A stretch of 64,000 nucleotides of DNA from Pseudopyrenochaeta lycopersici. Its lineage: Eukaryota; Ascomycota; Dothideomycetes; Pleosporales; Pseudopyrenochaetaceae. Below the pieces are notes generated by a model. It searched no databases. It saw only the letters and a program-made list of their open reading frames with translations, and was not told the origin of the DNA. Of this stretch, positions 11,946 to 21,442 are shown piece after piece. The stretch spans positions 1 through 64,000 of the forward strand of contig NHZP01000097.1 of NCBI GenBank assembly GCA_003313425.1, in the 5' to 3' direction. The translations under genes and the position numbers were made by a program. Positions within the stretch are counted from its first letter, which is position 1. Each line of letters starts with the position of its first letter.

Positions 11946-14118
11946 CTATCGCTTAGGCTGCTCTGCTCCTGCTTCCTCTTTCTACTCACCTCTGTATATA
12001 GAAGGAAGCCAAGGAAGGCGTGCCAGCTATAGCTTAACGTGCGGAAGACGTCAATTGAACGAACACTTAGCCCCTGTACTATATCAGCCTGTACAGCATA
12101 GGCTACTAGTCCTGTCGTTGTAAAACGCCCGCTCTGTAGCTTAAGCGGATCCTCTCTGTCCTCCTCGCTGTTACTGCCACCGTCTACCTCAGGCGCAAAC
12201 GCCCAGTAACTACTGCGACTCTTTTTCTCCTAACAATAGCCTGCTGCAAACCGCTGTCCTACTACCTCGCGCCCAATACCTACAGCTACGTGCCAGTACT
12301 CCTAGATCGTCAGCCGCGTGCCTAGAAGCTCTACTAACTTAACCGCTAACGCACGCGTAAGCCTATCTATATCCCAGAGCTTATCCTTGTCTGCCCAGAG
12401 GTAGTCGTTTATCGATGCTAAAGCTACTTTACCTTGGCTAGCTAGCAGCATCGCCCGCAGAGGCCGTACGTAGAGCAGGTACGCTGCGATCAACTACCCT
12501 ACTGCCTCTAGCAGGAAGCGCGGAACTACCTTAGGTCAATCCCACTGCGCCTGCGTCTTATAGTAGCGGGTGACTAGCGTAACCTGCCTATTAATCACGT
12601 AGAGGTTGCGATCCTGGAGCACCCCATTACGCCACCGAACTGACAGTAACTCAGGCCCGCGCGCTAGCTGCCCGCCTATAATATAGACCGCGAGACAGAG
12701 TAGCTCAAGGAAGCGTCCCACGCGCTAGATATCGCTGCACCTGTTGCTTATGCTACAGTATAGACGCCTTAGCTTAGTAGACTTAGCTGCCTTAATTACC
12801 CTCCTTGCCTTCCTGCTCCCCTCTTAATGTATATAGTTACTGCGCAGCTAGCACGCTCGCGAGCCGCGCGAGAACCCAGTCCCTGCCCTCTTTAAGCTAA
12901 GCTAGTGTTAAGAAGCAGCCTGCTCGCTGTGCTGTTATCACATTATCTTGGATAGCTGCTAGGTTAGTAGAGCGTCGCTGTGCCTGCTCCTCTACCCAGA
13001 GCAGTTCCCCCCAAAGGATCTGCTCTGCCTTCGCTACTAGTCCTTATGCCATAGCGCGAAAGCGCTCTAGCTTAATAGGCCGGCCTTTAAGGAAGAACGT
13101 CTGGCGGTTAGAAGACCACCACATACTGCCTGCAATACGGCCTAGGGTACGTAGAGAGATATGCTTAGCGTAGGCAAGTAGACTAATTATAATGCTTATT
13201 GGGCTATGCGAGCCATTAACAAGATAGCGCGCTCGCTGATGTAGTAGAGCAGCTGTCTTAGCAGCACCCTGCTCTGCGCGCTAGGTAGATAGGAGGAAAG
13301 CTTCAGCTACTAGGACGCGGACGCAGTAGACGATTAAGCTAAGAAGCGTTAAGAACTGCGAGGCGTCGCGTAGTTAGTTCGTATCTGGGTTAATAGCTAG
13401 CGCGGCGAGGAAGTAGATTATACCGCTATGAAACGGCTGACAGTATACCTCCTAGCAGAACAGTGCCTTAGATAGGCTTAGGATAGCCTTCTACTGTTCA
13501 GCTACGTAACTGCTTCTGTTAGCAGCAGTTAGTAGTCTCCAGAGCTTTACTGCTTCCTACTTCTGCCCTCCGTGCCAGGGGAATAGGCGGACGATATACT
13601 AGAATCCGTCCTCTGCGTCTTCCTCCTCCTTCTCTTTCTCTCCGGCAGCAATTAACCGCAGGCAGTAGCAAATAAGTCGTGCCCAGAGCCGTGCTGCGCG
13701 ACGTTAGCTTTCTATCTTCTGCATACGACCTAGAGGGCGACAATCAGACTACTGTGGTGTTGCACTACGTAGCCAGCGCAACGTCTCAATCGATAGCGAG
13801 CTGAGCCCCTCGACAGCCTGCTTAACTACCTCTTCAACGCGGCGTACCGTACATTGTAATACTAGCTCGTCGTCGCCTGGCGGTCGCACAGCGTAGGCGA
13901 GCTGCTTCCAGTCTGGGTAGGCTTTAAGGTGCTGCTCCTATTGCGTCCGTTTTAACCAGCCAGTGCGGTCGTAGGCTAAGGCCTCTTCAGCGATTTGGCT
14001 GATTGCCTTGTTATCCTGACGCTCAATAGTTTCCCACTCAGCTAACAAGCTAGTAAGCCTCTCCTTAGGGTCTAGCCGCTTTCTCTGCTGTTGTTGCTGC
14101 CCCGAATGCTGATCCTGC

Positions 14119-14264
14119 GTCTGCTCCTGTGCCTGCTCCTGTGCCTGCTCCTGTGCCTGCTCCTGTGCCTGCTCCTGTGCCTGCTCCTGTGCCTGCTCCT
14201 GTGCCTGCTCCTGTGCCTGCTCCTGTGCCTGCTCCTGTGCCTGCTCCTGTGCCTGCTCCTGTAC
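14119..14264. repeat. 12-bp minisatellite encoding (Gln-Glu-Gln-Ala) repeats
   Basis: About twelve near-perfect copies of the unit CTGCTCCTGTGC. On the minus strand they encode alternating QEQA in the N-terminal third of the helicase relic. Because the unit is a multiple of three, copy-number change would not break the frame. Confidence 0.85.
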
Positions 14265-14942
14265 CTCTGCCTGTACTACAAAGTACCGGACGTAGCGCCG
14301 TTCGCGGAAAAAAGTCTGCACCTTAACTGGCCTCCATAGCTGCGTAGCGTGCTCCTGGTACGAGGTCGCAGAGGCAGAGGACTATCGTGTAAGCTTTATA
14401 CCGTGCTGCTTATTTATATGTTTCTGTATACACTTACGGCTTGTACTTAGAAAGCCGCAGCGCTTGCTAGTAGTAGTGCTACTACTACTGCTACTACTGC
14501 TACTGCTAGCGACGTAATTACAGCAGAGAAATGCGTCCTGTAGGGAACCTAGCTCCGCGATAGGCGGGCTGTTTAGTTGAGGGAGAGGGACCTCCGCTGG
14601 CGGGTTTAAGTTAAGGCCTTAGTAGGCTGCAAGCAGCTCTCTCCGCTGCGTTGCAGGTATACTATGCTGGCGCTCTAGGTGCTAATCTAGGCTATAGACA
14701 GCGCAGGTATGCTGGCAGCAGACAAGGACGCTGTAGGATAGGAGAAAGGTAAACATCATAGATACTCTTTCTTTTTCTCTCTTTTGTTCCCTCTCGCTTT
14801 TACTCTTATTTATTCTATTATATAGAACGCGTAGTTACGCGTCTAGGAACGCGATTTATGCTCTAACGCGTTACGCGTAGGTACTAGCTAATCTAGGTTA
14901 GAGAACTAGCTAAGAAAGGTTTAGTCGCAGAATAAAGGGGGC

Positions 14943-16352
14943 AGACGCATTCTTCTAGGTGTTCTCTTTCTGTTTCGTAAGATTAGCGAACGCACAGGGC
15001 AAGAGAAAAAAGGGGGAGACCGCATAGTTCTGGGTGTTCATAAGGCCTGGGATAGGACTTACTTCTGTTACATTAACTTAAATATCTCTAAGGCTGTATA
15101 CTTAGGCAGGGGTATAGATATTATCTAAGGAAGCGTCTCTTTTAATAATAAAGATAAAGATAACTGTACGTAGATACTACGTAGCTTTTATAATATTATC
15201 TATAAGTACTAGAACTAGCGAGAAAACTTAGGACTTAAGAACTCTACTAGTTATATTAAGGGATAGGACGATAAGAGGGACTGGCTAGAGAATTGTAGTG
15301 CGAAATTCCCTAACGTTAAATGGTTTAGTCAGCCTTGCAAGGCTAGTTATGTCTGCATCTCTAATCCTAGGCTGCCTTATGGATTCACTAGACCTGCAAC
15401 TAAGTAATAACGAACTATCTTACCTTAGTTTGTTAAGGTAGAAGAGGACATAACTAAAATGGAGATTCCTAAGATAGGCTCCTATTAAGAGCTTGCTGCT
15501 GCCTTTTAAAGCTTAACTGCCGCGCTAAAGTTACCTTCTAGACACTTAAATTACTATAGCGGCGTTAAGTGGGCCTTTCCTAGAGATATTACACTAGTAT
15601 ACTCGTTAAATATTACTAAGGCTGTAAACTATTAGCTAAGATAGGACTCTCCGCTAGTCTTAGAGGAACTAACAGACTTATTTACAGATTAGCCTAATCC
15701 TAGTTTAATCTATTAATTTATTAAGGATACTAAGAAGGCTATAGTAAAGATAATTAAAGAGTATTAGGTTATCTCCTAGCATTATAAGAAGCTTACTTTT
15801 AAGGAAGACAGAGACTTTAGCGTACCTAACAGGTTATTCTTCTTAAATAAAGGTATAAATCTAGCTTAGGAAGCTAAGTAGTAGAAGTATAATAGGTAGG
15901 TTAAATAACGTACTGCCCTAGATAAGGTTCTTAAGGAGCTTTCTAATAATCCTAATAGCAAGGCTACTAGGATGCTAGACAGGAAGGAGAAACTAAGGCG
16001 TCTGTCTATCTAAAGCGCAACTAAGTTTCTACAAACTTTAACTTATGCTAGTTTATAAAGGTTATTATCGCAGCAACAGGCGCTAAGTTAATATTCGCCT
16101 AGTTAGTTACCTATAGGACCTCCTCTCACGCCTTCTTATCCTAGGCAAGCGTAACCTAATATAAGCGCGTTAAATCTGTATATACTATCGCAGACTCCTC
16201 GTTATAGTAAGAGGATTAAGGAGATTAAGAAGAAAAAGTAAGGGTAATTTAGTTACACTGTTAAGAGCCTAACTAATTAGTAGTTATTAGGTAAGGCTTA
16301 ACAGACTCTAATTAGCTAAGTACCTTAAGGTTATTTAAAGGATACTAGGACG
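14943..16352 (+). pseudogene. RIP-degraded unknown frame, split by the copia insertion
   Basis: A single plus-strand frame can be followed from about 14,943 to the copia target site, broken only by TAG/TAA. It contains readable stretches such as DDKRDWLENCSAKFPNVKW (near 15,270) and PRLPYGFTRPATK (near 15,380), and ends in a Lys-rich segment (IKEIKKKK near 16,230). I do not recognise the family. The frame continues for about 30 codons on the other side of the copia element when one target duplication is removed (21,624 onward). It was therefore interrupted by that insertion after or during RIP decay. It could be a transposon gene or a host gene in a duplicated block. Confidence 0.4.
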
Positions 16353-16357
16353 ATAGT

Positions 16358-16533
16358 TGTCAGAATTTAATGAATCTTTTTGGTCATGATCGTGGATCAG
16401 AATTTTATTGTATTTTCGTTGGTTCTGTTTTCTCTCCTTTTTAAACACAGACCTGATACATCGATGATACATAGGTGATACCGTCCACGATGCAGTATTC
16501 GTATACTTCAGTTTTTATGCCTCTTATCTGACA
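16358..16533 (-). repeat. 3' LTR of the copia element
   Basis: 176 bp with 6-bp terminal inverted repeats TGTCAG/CTGACA. It reads identical to the copy at 21443-21618. It is the 3' LTR because the element is transcribed on the minus strand. Confidence 0.95.
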
Positions 16534-16581
16534 CACCCCCTCAGCTTAGAGTGATCTTCTAAGCTGCCACCAACCTATATC

Positions 16582-19500
16582 TTATGCGATTGTCAGATCC
16601 TCTATTTGAGTCTGTATGTCTTCGAGTTTTAACTCTTTTGCTAAGGCCGGTTTCTTGTTTACCAGTCCTAATTGATTAAGAAAGTTCTCCCATTTGTTTG
16701 AGGGCAGCGCTTTGGTAAGTCCATCTGCTAGCATTTGCGAGGATTCTACGTATTTAACTTGAATTCGTCCAAGCAATACTTCCTGTCGTAGCCAATGGTT
16801 GTGGATGTCTACATGTCGAAGTTTGGTTTGAAGTTTGGTAATCTCTTCCGTAACAAGTCGAATTGTCTGTGTATTGTCGCATTGAATTGTAATGGTCGAC
16901 TCCGGCAATGATATCTGGAGCTCCTTGAGAAGTCGCGAGGTAAAGATAGCTTCCTTTGCTACTTGGGAGAGTGCGAGCAGTTCTGCTTCAGTCGTTGAGG
17001 TAGTAACCGTGTCCTGTTTACTTGCTCTCCAGGTAATAAGACCACCGAATAGCTTAATCACATAACCTTGCGAACTCTTTCTATCGACTGTATTATCGCC
17101 AAATGATGCGTCGCTAGCTACTTCAAGCTTGTCGCCTCCTCCCAGTTGGAGTGCCCTTGATTTTGTCGCTGCAAGGTAGAGCAGGACTCTGTCAGCAGCC
17201 TCCTGATGCTCCGTGCCAGGGTTGACGAGGAAGCGTGCAAGGCGCGATGTTGCGAAGGCGATATCAGGACGTGTTGTAACGGCGGCAAATAGTAGGGAAC
17301 CAATCTTACGCTGGTATTTGTTGACTTCTGATGGTGATGCTAATCCCTCGCGTGGCTGGAGTTCAACGCTTGCCATTGGGGTATCATGTCGGACATCTTT
17401 CCTATCTGCAAGTCTGCTGATTTTGTCGGCATAGGCTAACTGGGAGAGTTGAATTAATCGTTGTTCTCGGTCTCTGATAACTTCAACGCCAAGGAACCAT
17501 TGCAGGTCTTCTCCACCTGTGAAGGTGTATCTTTCTTGAAGAGCCTTGATAGCTTGTTGAGCTTCTACCTCCTTCTTCTGGTGGTAGGCTAAGATAATGT
17601 CATCGACGTAAAAGAAGATGATAATGCCATCCTTAATCATGCAGCAGGCCTCATGTGGCACTTGTTTGAAGCCTAAGTTGGTGAGGGTTGAGACGAATTC
17701 TTTCTGCCATAGGAGCGGTGAAATTCGAAGACCGTAAAGTGCCTTTTCAAGCTTAAGGATCGTTCCGGGCTTCTGGTATCCTCGTGGCATTCTCATGTAG
17801 ATTTCTCTATCTATGGTTGCATGCACGAATGCGTTAGTAACGTCGTACTGTTTGAGTTCAAGGTTGAACTTGGCAGCGATTGCCATGAGCATTCGAAAAG
17901 ACCTGCTGGCTAAAGTGGCTGCGTATGTGTCTTGTGACGTGATGTTTCGTTGCTGATCGCCGCGAACGACTAGTCGTGCTTTGCATTTAATAAGGCGATG
18001 GTGTTTGTCCAATTTGTAGGTATACACCCACATGCAGTCTAATATTTGGTGACCTTTCCGTTTGATGGGAGTGATTGGCACTTCAGCCCAGGACTTCATT
18101 TGTTCATGGCTCCTTAGGTGTTCTCGTTCTGCTTCCTTGAACATTTCGTACAGAGGATGATCTTCAAGCTTTGAGTAAGTCGTCGGCAGAGGTGGCAATT
18201 GGTTTCGGTGAGGCTTCACCCCCTTTGCCAGCATTCTCTTCAGCTGTGCCTTGTCAATGAGCTTGCCTTCGTGTTCCCCTACGTGCCCTGCTTGAGTGCC
18301 GGCCATAAATGCTGCTGCCCATGGTTCTGTTTTTGACGAGCCCTGTGTCGTCATGCTATTAGCTTCAAGTTCGTCGGTCCACGCCTGGCTAAGGAGAGCT
18401 ACAGGTGGCGGAGTGTCTGGCGGCGTTGGGTATGAGTCCATCGCTTTTCTACTTCGGCAACCTCTTGACTTTCGACCTTGTGGACTTGAACTCTCTCCCA
18501 TTATTGTATCGTCTTCGTAGAACGACCCAGTCTCAGGCTGTTCCTGTCGCGGTGGTGTAGGCAGTTCAATCGTTTTCACCCACATTGCAATCTCCTGCAG
18601 GGTGTTGTGCATAAGGTTGTCCATGAGGTCTTCCGTTTTGCCGCTAAACACTACGCTTTCGTCGAAGACTACGTCTCTTGTGCTGATAACTTTAGCTAGT
18701 GACGGGATCCAAACGCGGTAGATGTTTGTAGATTGATAGCCAATAAGATAGCCAATCCAGGCCTTTGGATCCAAGCGTTGCAGTCGCGACTTTCCTCGGT
18801 GGGTATCGTCGGTCATTGCAAATGCCTTGCAGCCATATGCTTTAAGATGAGCTTGGTTTGGTTTCCGTGGTCCAGTGACGATACCATTCATAGCAGCGAC
18901 CCTTGTGAAGAATACCTCGTATGGGCTTTTCCAGCGGTTTGAGTAGTTCGGCGTTCTATTGTACAGGTATACTGCCGCTCTTGTGATTTCTGGCCATAGT
19001 TCCCAGGGAAGATTAGCATCCAGTCGTATCGTGCGTGCCTTTTCTTTTATCACACCCCCTGAGCGTTCTCCTCCGCCATTCTGTGATTGGGTATCAGGAG
19101 CAGAAGGCTCGACCTTTATGCCTTTGGACGTGCACCATCTCTTAACTTCTGGCTTGACGGTCACTATCTCGTTGTCCGTCTCAATCACTTTTACAGAAAT
19201 ATTAAACTGCGTATAGAGGAAGCAAGTGAAATTATCTAGTAACCGAATAATAGATCGTGCTGGTCTGTTGTCGGTAAAGTAGAAATCCCAGTTATATGCC
19301 GAGAATCGGTCAGTGATAAGCATTTGGCTCTTTTCCTTTGAGTAGCTCCCCACTTCGTAGTCGTGAAAGTCGATCGCGATTCGTTCTCCCGGTCCTTCTT
19401 CGCTCAGTCGAGGTTCTCTGCGGATCCTGCGCTTTGATTTGGCTCTCCCACATGCGTCGCACTCGACTGTAGTGACGCCTTTGATGCGCACCCCCTCAGA

Positions 19501-20079
19501 TTGTTGGACGAGGTGTTCGATCACTGCGGGCCCTGGATGCCCTAGGCGCTTGTGCCATAGTATCGCACTTGCTCTTTGTGGCGACCGCTTGGTTCGAGAG
19601 TTGAATCGGGTGTGAAAGGCACTGTCGTTTGCATCTGATTGCTCGAGTACCCATTGGTTGTGTGCTTCCGTCAGGTATGCGATGATGGAGTTGTCCCATC
19701 TCTTTAACGACGTAGGTTCATTCTTATTATCCCACCAAATTCCTTGTCGTCTGAGTAGTCTAAATGAGACGAGGTTGCATAGAATCTCCGGGCAGAAGGC
19801 AACGTTCTCTAATCGGAGTATCTCTGTGCCATATGGTGACTTGACTTTGATATGTACGGTGCCATACCCTTTAATCCATATTCGTGCGTCGCCTGTCCAC
19901 ACGCAGTCACCGGGGATAGGTGGACGGAGGTGAGTTAGGCGTTGCGCCATGTTGCAGATGTGTATTGTCGCGCCCGAATCGAGGATGAATGCATTCTTTA
20001 GCGGATACGGTTGGTTCTTCATTGAGAACACTGACGCGGTATACGCGGCTTCGATTGTTGATATAACTCTTCCTTCTAG
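16582..20079 (-). CDS. pol: copia Pol: protease, integrase, reverse transcriptase, RNase H
   Basis: Same frame as gag, open for about 1,165 codons from the codon after the TGA to the stop at 16582. A separate start would be the GTG at 20031 or the ATG at 20022, but readthrough from gag explains the arrangement better. Numbered from 20031: protease LDSGAT (about 17-22), integrase zinc-binding HKRLGHP ... CDAC (about 159-195), integrase DDE residues about D220, D285 and E321, reverse transcriptase YVDD (808-811), and RNase H SDASFGD (about 973) plus ADGLTKALP near the end. All landmark motifs are present and no stop or frameshift was seen. The 16 codons between the TGA and 20031 contain no stop. 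Confidence 0.92.
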   Translation of the reverse strand, partial: LEGRVISTIEAAYTASVFSMKNQPYPLKNAFILDSGATIHICNMAQRLTHLRPPIPGDCVWTGDARIWIKGYGTVHIKVKSPYGTEILRLENVAFCPEILCNLVSFRLLRRQGIWWDNKNEPTSLKRWDNSIIAYLTEAHNQWVLEQSDANDSAFHTRFNSRTKRSPQRASAILWHKRLGHPGPAVIEHLVQQSEGVRIKGVTTVECDACGRAKSKRRIRREPRLSEEGPGERIAIDFHDYEVGSYSKEKSQMLITDRFSAYNWDFYFTDNRPARSIIRLLDNFTCFLYTQFNISVKVIETDNEIVTVKPEVKRWCTSKGIKVEPSAPDTQSQNGGGERSGGVIKEKARTIRLDANLPWELWPEITRAAVYLYNRTPNYSNRWKSPYEVFFTRVAAMNGIVTGPRKPNQAHLKAYGCKAFAMTDDTHRGKSRLQRLDPKAWIGYLIGYQSTNIYRVWIPSLAKVISTRDVVFDESVVFSGKTEDLMDNLMHNTLQEIAMWVKTIELPTPPRQEQPETGSFYEDDTIMGESSSPQGRKSRGCRSRKAMDSYPTPPDTPPPVALLSQAWTDELEANSMTTQGSSKTEPWAAAFMAGTQAGHVGEHEGKLIDKAQLKRMLAKGVKPHRNQLPPLPTTYSKLEDHPLYEMFKEAEREHLRSHEQMKSWAEVPITPIKRKGHQILDCMWVYTYKLDKHHRLIKCKARLVVRGDQQRNITSQDTYAATLASRSFRMLMAIAAKFNLELKQYDVTNAFVHATIDREIYMRMPRGYQKPGTILKLEKALYGLRISPLLWQKEFVSTLTNLGFKQVPHEACCMIKDGIIIFFYVDDIILAYHQKKEVEAQQAIKALQERYTFTGGEDLQWFLGVEVIRDREQRLIQLSQLAYADKISRLADRKDVRHDTPMASVELQPREGLASPSEVNKYQRKIGSLLFAAVTTRPDIAFATSRLARFLVNPGTEHQEAADRVLLYLAATKSRALQLGGGDKLEVASDASFGDNTVDRKSSQGYVIKLFGGLITWRASKQDTVTTSTTEAELLALSQVAKEAIFTSRLLKELQISLPESTITIQCDNTQTIRLVTEEITKLQTKLRHVDIHNHWLRQEVLLGRIQVKYVESSQMLADGLTKALPSNKWENFLNQLGLVNKKPALAKELKLEDIQTQIEDLTIA

Positions 20080-20088
20080 TCAATCTTT
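20074..20088 (-). promoter_or_regulatory. leaky stop: UGA CUA readthrough context between gag and pol
   Basis: The minus strand reads AAA GAT TGA CTA GAA. UGA followed by CUA(G) is the best-characterised strong readthrough context in eukaryotes, known for peroxisomal isoforms of fungal glycolytic enzymes and for several animal genes. It is the only stop between gag and pol and the downstream frame is fully open. That it controls the Gag:Gag-Pol ratio is an inference. Confidence 0.75.
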
Positions 20089-21405
20089 TAAGACTTCGGG
20101 TGTTGGTGTTTGCGAATTTTTAATCAGCGGCGTCTTTGATCGTTGGCGCTTTGAGTCTAATAATTTGATTAGCTCTGGGTCATACTTTCTTTTGTACTCA
20201 ACGAGTTTGGCTATTCTTGAATCTGGTGTAAACCACGTAGGTGCCTTATCTTCGTTTAGATAGAAACAATCAAAAAGATTGTGGCGCTGTTCACAAGCAT
20301 GGCATGTTGTGCCTTCGACTGCCGCCGTATCCTCCAGAGAGGAATGCTTGGATCTGGTGCTGCTTTGCCCAAATTTGCGTTTTCCCCGTGTTCTACCACG
20401 GTTCTTGCCCCGTAAGGCTGATGATGCTTCTTCAGCTACACCGGAGGCGTCCCTCTGTGCGCCCTGGTCGGATTCACCGCCAGCGGGGTATGCAGCGTCT
20501 CCAGCAGCGAAAGCGCTCTTCTGCTTGCCCTTTTGTGGGTAGGAGCGGCTCATATGCTCCCGGAAGAGTTTCATCATTTCTTTTCTGTCATGGTCTGGGT
20601 CACCTCTGGCCACCTGGCTAGAGAAGGCAGTCACCCACATAGGTGCTACCTTTTCCACTGCCGACAAGAAATCTTCTATAATGTCGTCATTATGTTGTAC
20701 CTCCGCGACTCCTTCGGTCTCAGCGTCAGTTGCTGCTCGATCGTATTCGGCAAGCCAGATATCCCAGTTTACTGGGGTCCTCATTGGCTTCAATGCATTG
20801 TGATATCTTGTTCGTGCTCGTTGGCGTTCTTCGAGTGGGTTGATTCCTACTGTCCTTCGGATATCAATAATCCATCGGCGAATCGTGGTACCAGGGAGGC
20901 AGCAGTTGCGCTGAATGTGCGCTGATACTGTGCTCTGAATGTGCGTTGCAAGTAACCGATAGTTAGCCCGTTCTCTGTCGTATTTCTTCTCGTCGATCTT
21001 GTAGGCTTCGAGCTGTACCTTGTAGTCGTCTCGATCGGCCTTGTATGTTTCCTGGCTTTCAGGTGATAAGTCCGATAGTTTCGTCGGTGTAGCTGGAGTT
21101 GCATCGGTTCGGGACGGGTTTGATCTTGTTGGCTGGCTTGATGATCCAACCCGGTTACCCCGAGAGTTTGACGACGCGCTGGGTGCCGGTCGTTGGACTA
21201 CAGCCGGTACGTAGTCAGCTAATCGTGGTAGGACTGGGGGGATCGGTTCCAGCAAAGGTTCTCTAGTTCCATCAGGGTCTGCGATTGCCCATACGTCGTG
21301 GAACTCTGCTTTTGCTTTGAGTTGTAGTAACCATGGCGTGTAGTTCGTGTAGTCGGTGAGGATGATCGTAGCGTCGCGTACGCCGGTAATATTTGCGTGA
21401 GACAT
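20080..21405 (-). CDS. gag: copia Gag (441 aa), upstream part of Gag-Pol
   Basis: Structural protein of the retrotransposon particle. It starts at a true ATG at 21405, 37 nt from the 5' LTR. The N-terminal part has the TNYTPWLLQLKAKAE block typical of copia Gag. A basic stretch and a CCHC-like zinc knuckle (CHACEQRHNLFDC, about residues 365-378) lie toward the C-terminus and would bind RNA. The frame ends in a single TGA (20080-20082) immediately followed by CTAG. The same frame then continues open into pol, so Gag and Gag-Pol are probably made by stop-codon readthrough, not frameshifting. No RIP-type damage is visible. Confidence 0.9.
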   Translation of the reverse strand: MSHANITGVRDATIILTDYTNYTPWLLQLKAKAEFHDVWAIADPDGTREPLLEPIPPVLPRLADYVPAVVQRPAPSASSNSRGNRVGSSSQPTRSNPSRTDATPATPTKLSDLSPESQETYKADRDDYKVQLEAYKIDEKKYDRERANYRLLATHIQSTVSAHIQRNCCLPGTTIRRWIIDIRRTVGINPLEERQRARTRYHNALKPMRTPVNWDIWLAEYDRAATDAETEGVAEVQHNDDIIEDFLSAVEKVAPMWVTAFSSQVARGDPDHDRKEMMKLFREHMSRSYPQKGKQKSAFAAGDAAYPAGGESDQGAQRDASGVAEEASSALRGKNRGRTRGKRKFGQSSTRSKHSSLEDTAAVEGTTCHACEQRHNLFDCFYLNEDKAPTWFTPDSRIAKLVEYKRKYDPELIKLLDSKRQRSKTPLIKNSQTPTPEVLKD

Positions 21406-21422
21406 GGTCCTCGCTCGTTATA

Positions 21423-21442
21423 GGGTCAGTGAGACTCTTAAT
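21423..21442 (-). promoter_or_regulatory. primer-binding site, resembling a tRNA-Lys(CUU) 5' half
   Basis: Immediately after the 5' LTR the minus strand reads ATTAAGAGTCTCACTGACCC. Its complement ends GAGACTCTTAAT, which matches from memory the anticodon stem-loop of eukaryotic tRNA-Lys(CUU) around the anticodon CTT. Drosophila copia is known to use a tRNA half cleaved in the anticodon loop, so priming by a Lys tRNA half is a reasonable inference. The distal bases (GTCA) are less certain. Confidence 0.55.

Larger units (their letters stand above)
10080..14759 (-). pseudogene. RIP-degraded OrsD/DUF3505-RecQ-type helicase (telomere-linked helicase-like)
   Basis: The minus strand reads from an ATG at 14759 through a long protein broken mostly by TAG/TGA where W, Q or R is expected. 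In order: Cys/His finger region (14,759-14,370, including CQHTC and later CIQKHINKQH), the block VQTFFRERRYVRYFVV (about 14,320-14,275), a Gln/Glu repeat (14,264-14,119), the block GRFLELLCLAVYIIGGQLARG (12,721-12,655), helicase motif III TATLPP (near 11,605), GVVYCRSKALCEQL (near 11,350), motif V TSALGVGVDI (near 11,225), motif VI FVQESGRARG (near 11,140), and a C-terminal Cys-rich part (CDNC near 10,760, CPYC near 10,655, CWKC near 10,265). I cannot find Walker A or DEAH motifs; an Ala/Pro-rich repeat occupies that interval (11,740-11,945). The overlapping plus-strand frames are shadows. Not functional as read. Confidence 0.65.

Noticed and set aside
10426..12123. Long plus-strand open frame of 565 codons, Cys/Ser/Ala-rich
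   Set aside because: It is the antisense of the minus-strand helicase relic. The repeats encode sensible AE/QA tracts on the minus strand, where helicase motifs III, V and VI and Cys pairs are found.
20031..20079. Independent start of pol at a GTG/ATG near 20,031-20,022
   Set aside because: Eukaryotic GTG initiation is unlikely, and the frame is open right up to the gag UGA; readthrough of UGA-CUA is the simpler explanation.
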